From Chloroflexota bacterium (GTDB taxonomy: Bacteria; Chloroflexota; Dehalococcoidia; Dehalococcoidales; UBA5760): a stretch of DNA of 36,687 nucleotides. Below, one piece after another: positions 1 to 7,072 of this stretch. A model generated the notes under the pieces. It searched no databases. It was not told where the DNA came from and saw only the letters and a program-made list of their open reading frames with translations. The stretch is from assembly GCA_015222205.1 (NCBI GenBank), contig JADFUW010000015.1, forward strand, positions 1-36,687. The letters are read 5' to 3'. Position 1 is the first letter of the stretch, and the number at the start of each line of letters is the position of its first letter. Made by a program: the position numbers and the translations under genes.

Positions 1-168
1 AGAGCCATCAATACTGAGCGATGTAACCAGTGTGGCATTTGTCTTCTCATCGGGTGCCCTGCCATTCAGAGTGAAAACAGGCAGATTTACATTGACCCAA
101 CCCTGTGTGTTGGCGACATTTGCACTATCTGTCAGCAGATTTGCCCCCGGCAGGCAATAGGTCCATAA
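1..168 (+). CDS. iorA: Indolepyruvate:ferredoxin oxidoreductase alpha subunit, C-terminal end (partial)
   Basis: Only the last 55 codons are in the window; the 5' part lies to the left. The frame reads from base 1 to a TAA at 166-168 and carries two [4Fe-4S] ferredoxin-type clusters of cysteines: CNQCGICLLIGCP, then C-x5-CTICQQICP. This matches the C-terminal ferredoxin domain of IorA, which passes electrons from the thiamine-diphosphate site to ferredoxin during oxidative decarboxylation of aryl-pyruvates to aryl-acetyl-CoA. The next gene is the matching beta subunit, which supports the call. Another 2-oxoacid:ferredoxin oxidoreductase of this split type is possible, since the TPP domain is not visible. 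Confidence 0.85.
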   Translation, partial: RAINTERCNQCGICLLIGCPAIQSENRQIYIDPTLCVGDICTICQQICPRQAIGP

Positions 169-232
169 TTCGAGGTCAAGGCTACAAAGCCAGCTTGAAA
201 AAGCAATCTAAGAGCGAGGCGATAAAATTACC

Positions 233-829
233 GTGAAGAAGTTTGACTTGCTTATTACCGGGGTAGGGGGACAGGGGGTCATCCTAGCCAGCAACATGAT
301 TAGCGAGGTTGCCTTAGCCGCCGGATACGATGTCAAGAAAACGGATACCCTGGGTATGGCACAGCGAGGGGGTAGTGTGGTAAGTCATGTGCGCCTAGGC
401 CATCGGGTCTGGTCACCCTTAATCAAGGCAGGTGAGACTGACATGCTGATTGCCTTTGAGAAGCTGGAGGCAGCCAGATGGAGCCACTACCTCCGACCCG
501 GGGCGATAGCCATCGTCAATAACCATGCGCTCCCGCCACTCCCTGTCAATCTAGGCAACGAACGATACCCCACTGATAAAGAAATAACCGATATCCTAAA
601 ACGACGAGCAGACAGCATTTACCTCATCAATGGTACCAGCCGGGCAAGGGAATTAGGCAACATCAGAACGCTTAACATGTTTCTGTTAGGATGTGCCTCA
701 CTTTTTCTCCCCCTCAAGGTTAGCATCTGGAAAGACAGTATCTCTCAGTACCTAAAACCAAGTATAAGGCAAATTAATATTACAGCTTTCAGCCAGGGTA
801 GGAAGGAAGTCCGAGATGCCTATCGCTGA
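233..829 (+). CDS. iorB: Indolepyruvate:ferredoxin oxidoreductase beta subunit
   Basis: The 198-residue protein is the gamma-type domain of 2-oxoacid:ferredoxin oxidoreductases. It opens with the typical GVGGQGVILAS glycine-rich segment (residues 10-20) and the MAQRGGSVVSHVR segment (about 42-54), both characteristic of IorB. With IorA it would convert indolepyruvate, phenylpyruvate or hydroxyphenylpyruvate to the acyl-CoA with reduction of ferredoxin in the cytoplasm. The start is GTG with only a weak purine-rich ribosome site (GAGCGAGG) upstream. It follows iorA by 64 bases and overlaps the aminotransferase gene by 14 bases, so the three genes are very probably one operon and translationally coupled at the second junction. 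Length is normal for the family. Confidence 0.9.
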   Translation: MKKFDLLITGVGGQGVILASNMISEVALAAGYDVKKTDTLGMAQRGGSVVSHVRLGHRVWSPLIKAGETDMLIAFEKLEAARWSHYLRPGAIAIVNNHALPPLPVNLGNERYPTDKEITDILKRRADSIYLINGTSRARELGNIRTLNMFLLGCASLFLPLKVSIWKDSISQYLKPSIRQINITAFSQGRKEVRDAYR

Positions 830-2003
830 CAAAATCCAGCAAAGTATGACACAAGGGTCGTGGATTCGGAAGATGTTTGAGGAGGGGGCTGTCCTTAAGC
901 GACAGTATGGCGAGGAGAATGTCTTCGACCTCTCTCTGGGTAACCCAGTGATGGAACCCCCCCAGCAGTTCCGCCAGGAACTAAGACGGCTGGCTGAGGA
1001 ATCTCTGCCGGGTATGCACCGATACATGGAAAACGCCGGCTATGCCGAGACAAGGGCAGCCGTAGCAGCACAGCTCTCACTGGAGACCAGCATCAGATTC
1101 ACCAGGGATGATATTATCATGACCTGCGGTGCTGCGGGAGCAATAAACGTAGTGCTCAAGACAATACTTAATCAAGGGGACGAGGTCATTATATTTGCCC
1201 CTTACTTTCCAGAGTATATCAACTATATCGAGAATCACAGTGGCATAACCAGGGTACTACCCACAGATGAGCAATTTATACCCCAGCTTGATACTCTCGC
1301 TACTACCATCGGGGCAAAAACTAGGGCAGTAATCATAAACTCCCCCAATAATCCCTCTGGCGTCGTCTACAGTCAGGACTTCATGCATCAACTTGGGAAA
1401 CTAGTCGGCAGAAAGGAGACTCAATACGGGACAAAGATTTTCCTCATCAGCGACGAGGCTTATCGCCGGATTATCTACGACGGACAGAAATATCCACAGG
1501 TTTGGCCACATTACCAGCAGAGTATCATCGTCAGTTCTCACTCCAAGGATTTGGCACTGCCCGGTGAACGTATTGGCTACATCGCCGTCCACCCCAGCTG
1601 TAGCCAGCGAGAGGAGCTGGTAGCCGGCCTTATCTACTGCAACCGAACGCTGGGATACGTTAATGCCCCAGCCCTGATGCAACACATCGTCAGCCGCTTG
1701 CAATCAGTAACCATCCCTGTAGAGGAATACCAGGGGAAGAGAGATTTTTTGTACCACCATCTGAGTGAGATGGGTTACTCAGTAATAAAGCCTCAAGGGG
1801 CTTTCTATATGTTCCCCAAATCACCACTAGACGATGATGTTGCTTTCGTGAGAGAATTACAGCAGTGGCGGGTGCTGACAGTGCCCGGTCGCGGCTTCGG
1901 GTCGCCGGGGTACTTTCGGATATCATACTGTGTTGATAACAGAACACTGGAAGGTTGCCTAGACGGTCTTCGCCAGGCTGCCCGAAAATTCAAGTTATGT
2001 TAA
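816..2003 (+). CDS. Pyridoxal-phosphate aminotransferase, class I/II
   Basis: A 395-residue fold-type I aminotransferase. Visible landmarks are GNP near 42-44, NNPSG at 178-182, SDEAYR with the PLP-contacting Asp213 and Tyr216, and the Schiff-base Lys244 in SHSKDLALPGERIGY. The C-terminal Arg for the substrate carboxylate is likely the one in YFRISYC. It would interconvert amino acids and 2-oxo acids. Its overlap with iorB suggests that it supplies aryl-pyruvates (from Phe, Tyr or Trp) to the oxidoreductase, or works in reverse for synthesis; substrate choice cannot be read from the sequence. The ATG at 816 has a good ribosome site (GGAAGGAAG) 5 bases upstream. Confidence 0.88.
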   Translation: MPIADKIQQSMTQGSWIRKMFEEGAVLKRQYGEENVFDLSLGNPVMEPPQQFRQELRRLAEESLPGMHRYMENAGYAETRAAVAAQLSLETSIRFTRDDIIMTCGAAGAINVVLKTILNQGDEVIIFAPYFPEYINYIENHSGITRVLPTDEQFIPQLDTLATTIGAKTRAVIINSPNNPSGVVYSQDFMHQLGKLVGRKETQYGTKIFLISDEAYRRIIYDGQKYPQVWPHYQQSIIVSSHSKDLALPGERIGYIAVHPSCSQREELVAGLIYCNRTLGYVNAPALMQHIVSRLQSVTIPVEEYQGKRDFLYHHLSEMGYSVIKPQGAFYMFPKSPLDDDVAFVRELQQWRVLTVPGRGFGSPGYFRISYCVDNRTLEGCLDGLRQAARKFKLC

Positions 2004-2120
2004 GCCACCGGCTTCATCCAACCACTCTTAAAAAGAGCCTACCCCACCGTTGTTAATCCAGCCCCGAAGAGTTTTACTCTCAAGCATAATTGGAGGTAGG
2101 CCCTAGAAGAAGGAGAGATT

Positions 2121-2561
2121 ATGAATAAGATGTCAGAGACGGCAAACAGGGCGTCTGATAATGTAGCAGAATTGAGAACCAAGGCAAAGGATGACCAGAT
2201 CGCTGCCTTCCTGGAAATGAGGCTGCTGGAGCTTAGCCCAGGCTACGCTAAAGTAGCCATTAGGTTAAAACCCAAATACCAGAACTTTCACGGCGTTATC
2301 TTCGGTGGTATTATTATGGCTTTGGCTGACCAAGCATTTGCCTATGCCTCTAATTCTCTAGTTTATCCCAGCGTGGCTTCCCAGTTTAACACCCACTTCA
2401 TCGCCGGTGCCGAGGTGAATGATGAACTCACCGCTGAGTGTCGGGTACTAAAAAGCGGCCGGCGGGTTGGTATCTCCGAGATAGCGATAACTAATCAGAA
2501 CGGCAAGCTCATCGCCAAAGCCACCGGCACGACTATCCCGCTGGCTGAACCAAGTTGCTGA
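2121..2561 (+). CDS. PaaI-like hotdog-fold acyl-CoA thioesterase
   Basis: A 146-residue hotdog protein of the PaaI (phenylacetyl-CoA thioesterase) group. The family signature is clear at residues 55-76: NFHGVIFGGIIMALADQAF, with His57-Gly58 and the likely catalytic Asp70. It hydrolyses acyl- or aryl-acyl-CoA to the free acid and CoA, acting as a tetramer in the cytoplasm in characterised relatives. It lies 117 bases after the aminotransferase on the same strand and has a strong ribosome site (GAAGGAGAG). Placed after iorAB it plausibly releases aryl-acetate from the CoA thioester; this is inference from context. The first 25 residues are a low-conservation extension, so Met4 (ATG at 2130) could also serve as the start. 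Confidence 0.82.
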   Translation: MNKMSETANRASDNVAELRTKAKDDQIAAFLEMRLLELSPGYAKVAIRLKPKYQNFHGVIFGGIIMALADQAFAYASNSLVYPSVASQFNTHFIAGAEVNDELTAECRVLKSGRRVGISEIAITNQNGKLIAKATGTTIPLAEPSC

Positions 2562-2612
2562 GCACATTATATTAATATAACCCTAATCTAAACCGTTAGA
2601 CTCATCTACCAG

Positions 2613-2633
2613 CCAGAAAGCCCTTGGTATTGA
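2613..2633. repeat. 21-base direct repeat, copy 1
   Basis: This 21-base stretch (starting CCAGAAAGCCCTTGGT and ending ATTGA) recurs exactly at 2816-2836. Similarity continues weakly upstream of both copies: each is preceded by an AT-rich run and CCCTAAT, about 35-45 bases earlier. The pair brackets the small minus-strand gene at 2649-2750. I did not find a third copy by eye. Confidence 0.85.
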
Positions 2634-2648
2634 GATATACCAGAAGTA

Positions 2649-2750
2649 TTACTTTTTTGAGTATAGTGAACAATACCAAAAAATAGCAAAACTACCAAGT
2701 AAGAGACCTAGACCACCAAAAAAGATACCTATAGAACCCAGAAATTCCAT
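2649..2750 (-). CDS. Predicted 33-residue single-span membrane peptide
   Basis: An open frame of 33 codons on the minus strand, from ATG (2748-2750) to TAA (2649-2651). It is supported by a near-perfect ribosome site GGAGGTG at 2756-2762, five bases before the start. The product begins MEFLGSIGIFFGGLGLLLGS, continues as one hydrophobic segment of about 25 residues ending in FWYCSLY, and finishes with a basic SKK tail, so an N-out/C-in single membrane span is likely. Regular glycines (GxxxGG, GxGxxxG) could allow helix packing. I recognise no family. It sits alone between two copies of a 21-base repeat. It could be a small membrane regulator or a toxin-like peptide; neither can be shown from the sequence. 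Confidence 0.5.
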   Translation of the reverse strand: MEFLGSIGIFFGGLGLLLGSFAIFWYCSLYSKK

Positions 2751-2815
2751 ATTTTCACCTCCGAAATGATAGTTTATTACAGCATATCATATCCCTAATT
2801 CAAATTGATACACTA

Positions 2816-2836
2816 CCAGAAAGCCCTTGGTATTGA
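2816..2836. repeat. 21-base direct repeat, copy 2
   Basis: Exact second copy of the repeat at 2613-2633. Here the final TTGA of the repeat runs into CA and so forms the -35 box of the promoter proposed at 2833-2862. In copy 1 the repeat is followed by GATATACC instead. Confidence 0.85.
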
Positions 2837-2862
2837 CAGGGCAATTCAGGCTATGATAAACT
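2833..2862 (+). promoter_or_regulatory. Sigma-70-type promoter for the ligase-liv operon
   Basis: A consensus TTGACA (2833-2838) is followed after 18 bases by TAAACT (2857-2862), a 4/6 match to TATAAT; with a 17-base spacer the hexamer would be ATAAAC. Transcription would start near 2869 and give a leader of about 255 bases before the acyl-CoA ligase start codon. The -35 box overlaps the second direct repeat. Confidence 0.5.
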
Positions 2863-2901
2863 GCTCTCTATTAAGACAAAGGATAATAGGGTAGAAGGTT
2901 A

Positions 2902-3003
2902 ATGGGGATGTCCACTGCTAACGAGAGACAGTGGGAAACTACTAAATTCGTCTTTACCAGGCGCACTCAGGTGCGCTTGGGGAGGTCTGACATACATATT
3001 TAG
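2902..3003 (+). other. Possible 33-codon leader reading frame
   Basis: A frame runs from ATG 2902 (or ATG 2908) to TAG 3001-3003 inside the transcript leader. AGAAGG at 2893-2898 is well spaced for the second ATG (9 bases) and too close to the first (3 bases). The predicted peptide has five Thr and five Arg and is not rich in branched-chain or aromatic residues, so ribosome-stalling control by liv substrates is not obvious. It covers the antiterminator arm at 2975-2986, so translation could influence folding. It may equally be chance. Confidence 0.25.
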
Positions 3004-3078
3004 TTAGCTACCAAAACGGTTTATCTATATAGTCTGAGGCACAGAGTACCTCCCCAAGCGGAGGTGCTCTTATTATTT
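2912..3078 (+). promoter_or_regulatory. Candidate attenuator: terminator with a 12-base antiterminator arm
   Basis: Four elements can be read. (1) Hairpin CCACTG/CAGTGG (2912-2934). (2) Hairpin GCGCAC-TCAG-GTGCGC (2961-2976). (3) GCTTGGGGAGGT at 2975-2986. (4) A terminator-like hairpin with an 11-bp stem (3043-3053 with 3060-3070, one G-U pair, six-base loop), followed by TATTATTT. The 12 bases of element 3 are the exact reverse complement of 3048-3059, which form the 5' arm and loop of the terminator, so the two pairings exclude each other. Element 2 shares two bases with element 3 and could compete with it. This is the layout of a transcription attenuator or riboswitch expression platform. 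It matches no class I recognise: no T-box AGGGUGG-ACCGCG bulge and no cyclic-di-GMP or SAM core. Confidence 0.6.
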
Positions 3079-3125
3079 GGATATAGCGCTCCCCAGCTAT
3101 GTCTGAGGGTCAATAGGACGGAATA

Positions 3126-5060
3126 ATGGTCAACATGGTGCCAACCGAAGAGCGAAATACAATTCCCAAACTTATTATGTATAACCACAAAAGATGGGGC
3201 TGCCAGACGGCTATGTGCATGAAGAAATTCGGCATCTGGCAGAGATATAGTTGGCAGGACTACTATGAGAAAGTAAAGTACTTCTCATTGGGCCTAGTAA
3301 GACTTGGCCTAGAACCAGGGGATGTAGTTTGCATTATCGGAGACAATGAGCCGGAATGGTTTTGGGGTGAGTTTGCCACTCAGGCAGCAGGGGGTATCGC
3401 CACCGGGATGTTCGTTGACTCTACTCCCTCCGAGGTAAAGTATATAGCAGCCCACTCCGGTGCCAAATTTGCTGTAGTTAATGACCAGGAGCAGACAGAT
3501 AAGTTTCTGGAAATCAAGGACGAGCTACCAGCACTAAAAAGGATAATCTACTGGGACCCCAAAGGGATGAAAAACTACGACGACCCTATCCTTATTAGCT
3601 TTACCGAGGTAATGAGGCTAGGTAAAGCCTATGAAGAGACAGCCCCCGACTTGTTTGAGCAAAATGTAAAGAAGCAGCCGGGGGATACTATCGCCTTTAT
3701 TTACTACACCTCGGGAACCACTGACCTACCTAAGGGAGCCATACTTACCCACCAAGCCCTGATAAATACGGCCCTAAAGTTCATCAGCCGCTATCCACTA
3801 AATGAAAATGATGATTTGATTTCCAACTTTCCGGCAGCTTGGATAGGAGATAGTTTCTCCGCTACTATCCCCCACCTACTAACCGGAGCCAAGTTAAACT
3901 TTCCTGAGGAACCGGAAACCATTGCTGAAGATATCCGAGAGGTTGGCCCCAACTTAGTAACCTATGGTCCACGGCAATGGGAGAGTCTAGTCAGTGATAT
4001 TCAGGCAAAAATGACTCGCGCTACCCCCCTAAAGCGCTTCGTCTATAACCTATCCCTGCCGATAGGCTATAAAACCGCTGATAGTAAATTCCAGGGCAAA
4101 AGCCTAAGTCTGTCCTCACGAGCTGCTCACCGGATTGCCCACTTAGTATTATTCAAGCCCCTCAAAGACCGATTAGGACTAAGCAAAGTCAGGTTTGCTG
4201 TCACCGGCGGTTCTATGTTGAGTCCAGATACCTTTCGGTTAATCCATGCTATAGGTATTGACCTTAGAGAGAACTATGTCAGTACCGAAGCCGGCTTTAT
4301 TTCCTCTCATAGCAGGAAGGAAACCAAATTTGAAAGTGTAGGACGGCCAGTACTCAATACTGAAGTCAGGATAACTAAGAAGGGAGAACTCCTGGTTAGG
4401 AGTAACTCAATGTTTAGCGGCTACCATGAAGACCCCGCAAAAACTGCGGCAACCTTAGTGAATGGCTGGTGTCACACCGGGGATGCTATCAATATTGATG
4501 AGGAAGGACACCTGATATTTATGGACCGTCTAGAGCATATGGCTGAGCTAAGTTCAGGGATTAAATATGCCCCCCAGTATATTGAGAGTCGGCTGAGGTT
4601 CAGTACATATATAAAGAGCGCCCTCGTCATCGGCGGTAAAAATAGAGGTTTCGTCTCCGCCATACTAAACATAGACCCTGCCATATTAGCCAAGTGGGCA
4701 GAACACAACCGACTGGTCTACGCCACCATTGCCGACCTGTCCCAGAAAAAAGAGGTCGCCAATTTAATACAAAAGGACTTGGCTCAAGTAAATAGCTATC
4801 TACCTGAGCCAGCCAGAGTAAGGAAATTTGTCCTGTTCCCCAAAGAGTTTGACCCTGATGAAGCTGAACTTACCCGAACCCGAGAATTAAGAAGAACATT
4901 CATTGAGAAACGGTATAGAGAGTTAATCAACACCATATATAGCGGTGGTAGCGAGATAAAGGTTGAGGCACCGGTAATCTATAGAGATGGCAGAAAAGGC
5001 ATGGTAACCACCAGTATTATAGTAAGGACCGTATCCGACGGACTCATAGAGAATGGCTGA
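3126..5060 (+). CDS. AMP-forming acyl-CoA synthetase, long-chain/LIV-associated type
   Basis: A 644-residue ANL-superfamily adenylating enzyme that would activate a carboxylic acid to its acyl-CoA with ATP. The phosphate-binding loop is YYTSGTTDLPKGA at 193-205, with Asp in place of the usual Gly after TSGTT. The A5 region reads NYVSTEAGF, and the A7/A8 hinge GWCHTGD and DRLEHMAELSSGIKYAPQYIE belongs to the long-chain acyl-CoA synthetase group. The A10 motif reads LTRTRELRR at about 582-590. The residue normally a catalytic Lys appears to be Glu587, which is unusual. ATG 3126 has a modest AGGACGG site. The end overlaps livH by 8 bases, so the enzyme is made with the Liv transporter and probably acts on the imported acid. 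Confidence 0.85.
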   Translation: MVNMVPTEERNTIPKLIMYNHKRWGCQTAMCMKKFGIWQRYSWQDYYEKVKYFSLGLVRLGLEPGDVVCIIGDNEPEWFWGEFATQAAGGIATGMFVDSTPSEVKYIAAHSGAKFAVVNDQEQTDKFLEIKDELPALKRIIYWDPKGMKNYDDPILISFTEVMRLGKAYEETAPDLFEQNVKKQPGDTIAFIYYTSGTTDLPKGAILTHQALINTALKFISRYPLNENDDLISNFPAAWIGDSFSATIPHLLTGAKLNFPEEPETIAEDIREVGPNLVTYGPRQWESLVSDIQAKMTRATPLKRFVYNLSLPIGYKTADSKFQGKSLSLSSRAAHRIAHLVLFKPLKDRLGLSKVRFAVTGGSMLSPDTFRLIHAIGIDLRENYVSTEAGFISSHSRKETKFESVGRPVLNTEVRITKKGELLVRSNSMFSGYHEDPAKTAATLVNGWCHTGDAINIDEEGHLIFMDRLEHMAELSSGIKYAPQYIESRLRFSTYIKSALVIGGKNRGFVSAILNIDPAILAKWAEHNRLVYATIADLSQKKEVANLIQKDLAQVNSYLPEPARVRKFVLFPKEFDPDEAELTRTRELRRTFIEKRYRELINTIYSGGSEIKVEAPVIYRDGRKGMVTTSIIVRTVSDGLIENG

Positions 5061-5937
5061 ACTTATTCAATTCGTGACTACCGGTATAACCGTGGGCATG
5101 GTGTACGCCCTCATTGCCTTGGGCTTTGTCCTGATCTGGAAATCAAGTGGCGTTGCCAATCTGGCACTGGGACAACTGGTGCTGATTTCTTCATGGTTCA
5201 CCTATGGAATGCTAGTCCAAGTAGGTCTTCCCGTCTGGCTTGGCTTTCCCCTGGTTATCCTCTTCGCCATGGGTCTGGGCTGGATAACTGAGAGATTTGC
5301 TCTACGCCCACTCATTGGCCAGCCCATCCTGTCTCTAATCACGGTTACACTGGGGATAGCCTTTTTTATTCAAGGTGCCGTGAGCTTTATCTGGCCCAAA
5401 AGTGTGGCTGCCCTACCCCGTCTCTTCCCCGAGGAGCCTATCCACATTGGTACCGCTGTTGTCTCCCAGGAATACTTCTGGGCAGCTGTTATCTCCCTAG
5501 CCCTATTTGGCGCTTTATCCCTCTTCTTCAAGTACCATAAAATGGGCATCGCTATGAGGGCAGTTGCCGATGACCAGATGGCAGTTCAGGCCTGCGGTAT
5601 CCCGGTAACCAAAATCTTTTCCCAGTCATGGATGTTCGCCTGCGTACTAGCCGCTGTTGGTGGTATTCTTATGTCTAGCATCGGCGGCATCACCTTTGGT
5701 CTAGTTGAAACCGGACTCAAGGCCTTCTCGGTAGTGATACTCGGCGGCCTTGACTCCTTCCTCGGCGCCATTGTGGCCGGCCCTATAATCGGCCTAGCGG
5801 AAAACCTTGGCGGTGGCTATCTAACCCCGTTAACCTGGCCGGGCATCAGGGAGGTTATCCCGTTTATCATTATCATAATTGTTATGTGCATTAGACCCTA
5901 CGGGCTATTTGGAGAACGTCGCATAGAGAGGATTTAG
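5053..5937 (+). CDS. livH: Branched-chain amino acid-type ABC transporter permease LivH
   Basis: A 294-residue inner-membrane permease with about eight hydrophobic segments. Near the N-terminus it has the LivH hallmark GMVYALIALGFVLIWKSSGV and ANLALGQ. Around residues 160-180 it has the ATPase-docking loop with AMRAVADDQMAVQACGI, and later VILGGLDSFLGAIVAG. With LivM it would form the channel of an importer for branched-chain amino acids or related carboxylates. Its ATG lies inside the end of the ligase gene (8-base overlap), so translation is probably coupled. Substrate range in the family extends to urea, aromatic acids and amides, so leucine transport is not assured. Confidence 0.92.
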   Translation: MAELIQFVTTGITVGMVYALIALGFVLIWKSSGVANLALGQLVLISSWFTYGMLVQVGLPVWLGFPLVILFAMGLGWITERFALRPLIGQPILSLITVTLGIAFFIQGAVSFIWPKSVAALPRLFPEEPIHIGTAVVSQEYFWAAVISLALFGALSLFFKYHKMGIAMRAVADDQMAVQACGIPVTKIFSQSWMFACVLAAVGGILMSSIGGITFGLVETGLKAFSVVILGGLDSFLGAIVAGPIIGLAENLGGGYLTPLTWPGIREVIPFIIIIIVMCIRPYGLFGERRIERI

Positions 5938-5941
5938 CCAA

Positions 5942-6988
5942 TTGGATTTACCAACCGGTACCCGCAACTATAACTACGCCCATGATATGGCTATTTTCCG
6001 AACCAGGACCCACTGGATATGGCTCTCTGTTCTCCTGGCCTTTCTATTCACTGGCCCCCTGTATTGGGGGAACTACTGGTTGGGTGTTGCCAACCTCATC
6101 GGTATTACCATAATTGCCGCTACGGGATTAAATATCCTGACCGGATACTGCGGTCAGTTATCTATTGGTCATGCTGGTTTCATCGCTGTAGGTGCCTATA
6201 CCTCAGCGGTGCTAACCAATCGTTTTGAACTCCCCTTCATCGTGGGGCTAATCTCCGCCGGGTTTATTGCCGGCCTTGCGGGAATGATCTTTGGTATCCC
6301 TTCCCTGCGTGTCAAGGGCTTCTATCTGGCGATTAGCACTATCGCCGCTCAGTTTATCATTATCTGGGTTATCAATCACTGGGCCAGTGCTACCGGGGGC
6401 TTCACCGGCATAAGTGTGCCGCCAGCTTCAGTTGGTGGTATCTCCTTCATCAGCCAGGGAAGTCAGTTCTATCTAATTATGGGAATTGTGATACTGGTAA
6501 TCTTCCTAGCCAAAAACCTGGCCAGGACACGGCCCGGCAGAGCCTTTGTTGCCATCAGGGACAACGACCTAGCCGCCCAGGTAATGGGGATTAACCTCTT
6601 TCACTATAAACTCATCGCCTTCTTTATCGGTTGTTTCCTGGCTGGAATCGCCGGTTCACTACTCGCTCACTGGACTGGCTTTATGAATGCTGAAAATTTT
6701 ACCATGATGGATTCAATACTGTATATTGGCATGATAATTATTGGCGGCTTGGGCACTACCGTCGGCCCCATCTTCGGCGCCATTTCTATCCGGATGCTGC
6801 AACAGGCAATAACCCTCATTTCACCCAACCTGGAAAGCGTCTTCCCAACCTTGCCCGCCGGATTCACCACCGGCATCGGGCCGATGGTTTTTGGCCTAGT
6901 CATTATTCTATTCCTGATATTAGAGCCACGGGGGTTGGCCCATAGGTGGACACTACTTAGAACCTCTTACCGGCTCTGGCCTTTCTAA
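5942..6988 (+). CDS. livM: Branched-chain amino acid-type ABC transporter permease LivM
   Basis: A 348-residue multi-span permease, partner of LivH. Family landmarks are GLNILTGYCGQLSIGHAGFIAVGAY (about 60-84), GIPSLRVKGFYLAI, the docking-loop stretch GRAFVAIRDNDLAAQVMGI and GGLGTTVGPIFGA. The start used is TTG at 5942, four bases after the livH stop, with AGAGAGGA seven bases upstream. An in-frame ATG at 5987 (residue 16) is the alternative and would leave the first membrane span intact. The gene is co-directional and tightly packed with livH. Confidence 0.9.
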   Translation: MDLPTGTRNYNYAHDMAIFRTRTHWIWLSVLLAFLFTGPLYWGNYWLGVANLIGITIIAATGLNILTGYCGQLSIGHAGFIAVGAYTSAVLTNRFELPFIVGLISAGFIAGLAGMIFGIPSLRVKGFYLAISTIAAQFIIIWVINHWASATGGFTGISVPPASVGGISFISQGSQFYLIMGIVILVIFLAKNLARTRPGRAFVAIRDNDLAAQVMGINLFHYKLIAFFIGCFLAGIAGSLLAHWTGFMNAENFTMMDSILYIGMIIIGGLGTTVGPIFGAISIRMLQQAITLISPNLESVFPTLPAGFTTGIGPMVFGLVIILFLILEPRGLAHRWTLLRTSYRLWPF

Positions 6989-7000
6989 TTATTAATCTTG

Positions 7001-7049
7001 AGAAGGAGGATAAAGAAATGTGATGCTGACTGAAGCCCCTGCCAATTAA
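7001..7049 (+). promoter_or_regulatory. Start-stop element (ATGTGATG) with strong ribosome site before livK
   Basis: A strong ribosome site (GAAGGAGGA, 7002-7010) lies seven bases before ATG (7018-7020), but the next codon is TGA (7021-7023). A second ATG overlaps that stop (7023-7025) and opens an eight-codon frame ending with TAA at 7047-7049. The true livK start follows at 7073 with its own GAAGGAGG site. This could be a minimal regulatory uORF, a translational buffer between livM and livK, or the scar of a deleted gene. Confidence 0.45.
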
Positions 7050-7072
7050 ACTTAACGAAGGAGGAATAATAA

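Noticed and set aside
2004-2120. CTCTTAAAAAGAG inverted repeat after the aminotransferase gene
   Set aside because: The stem is only 5 bp and no T-run follows, so it does not support a terminator; the thioesterase gene may well be cotranscribed.
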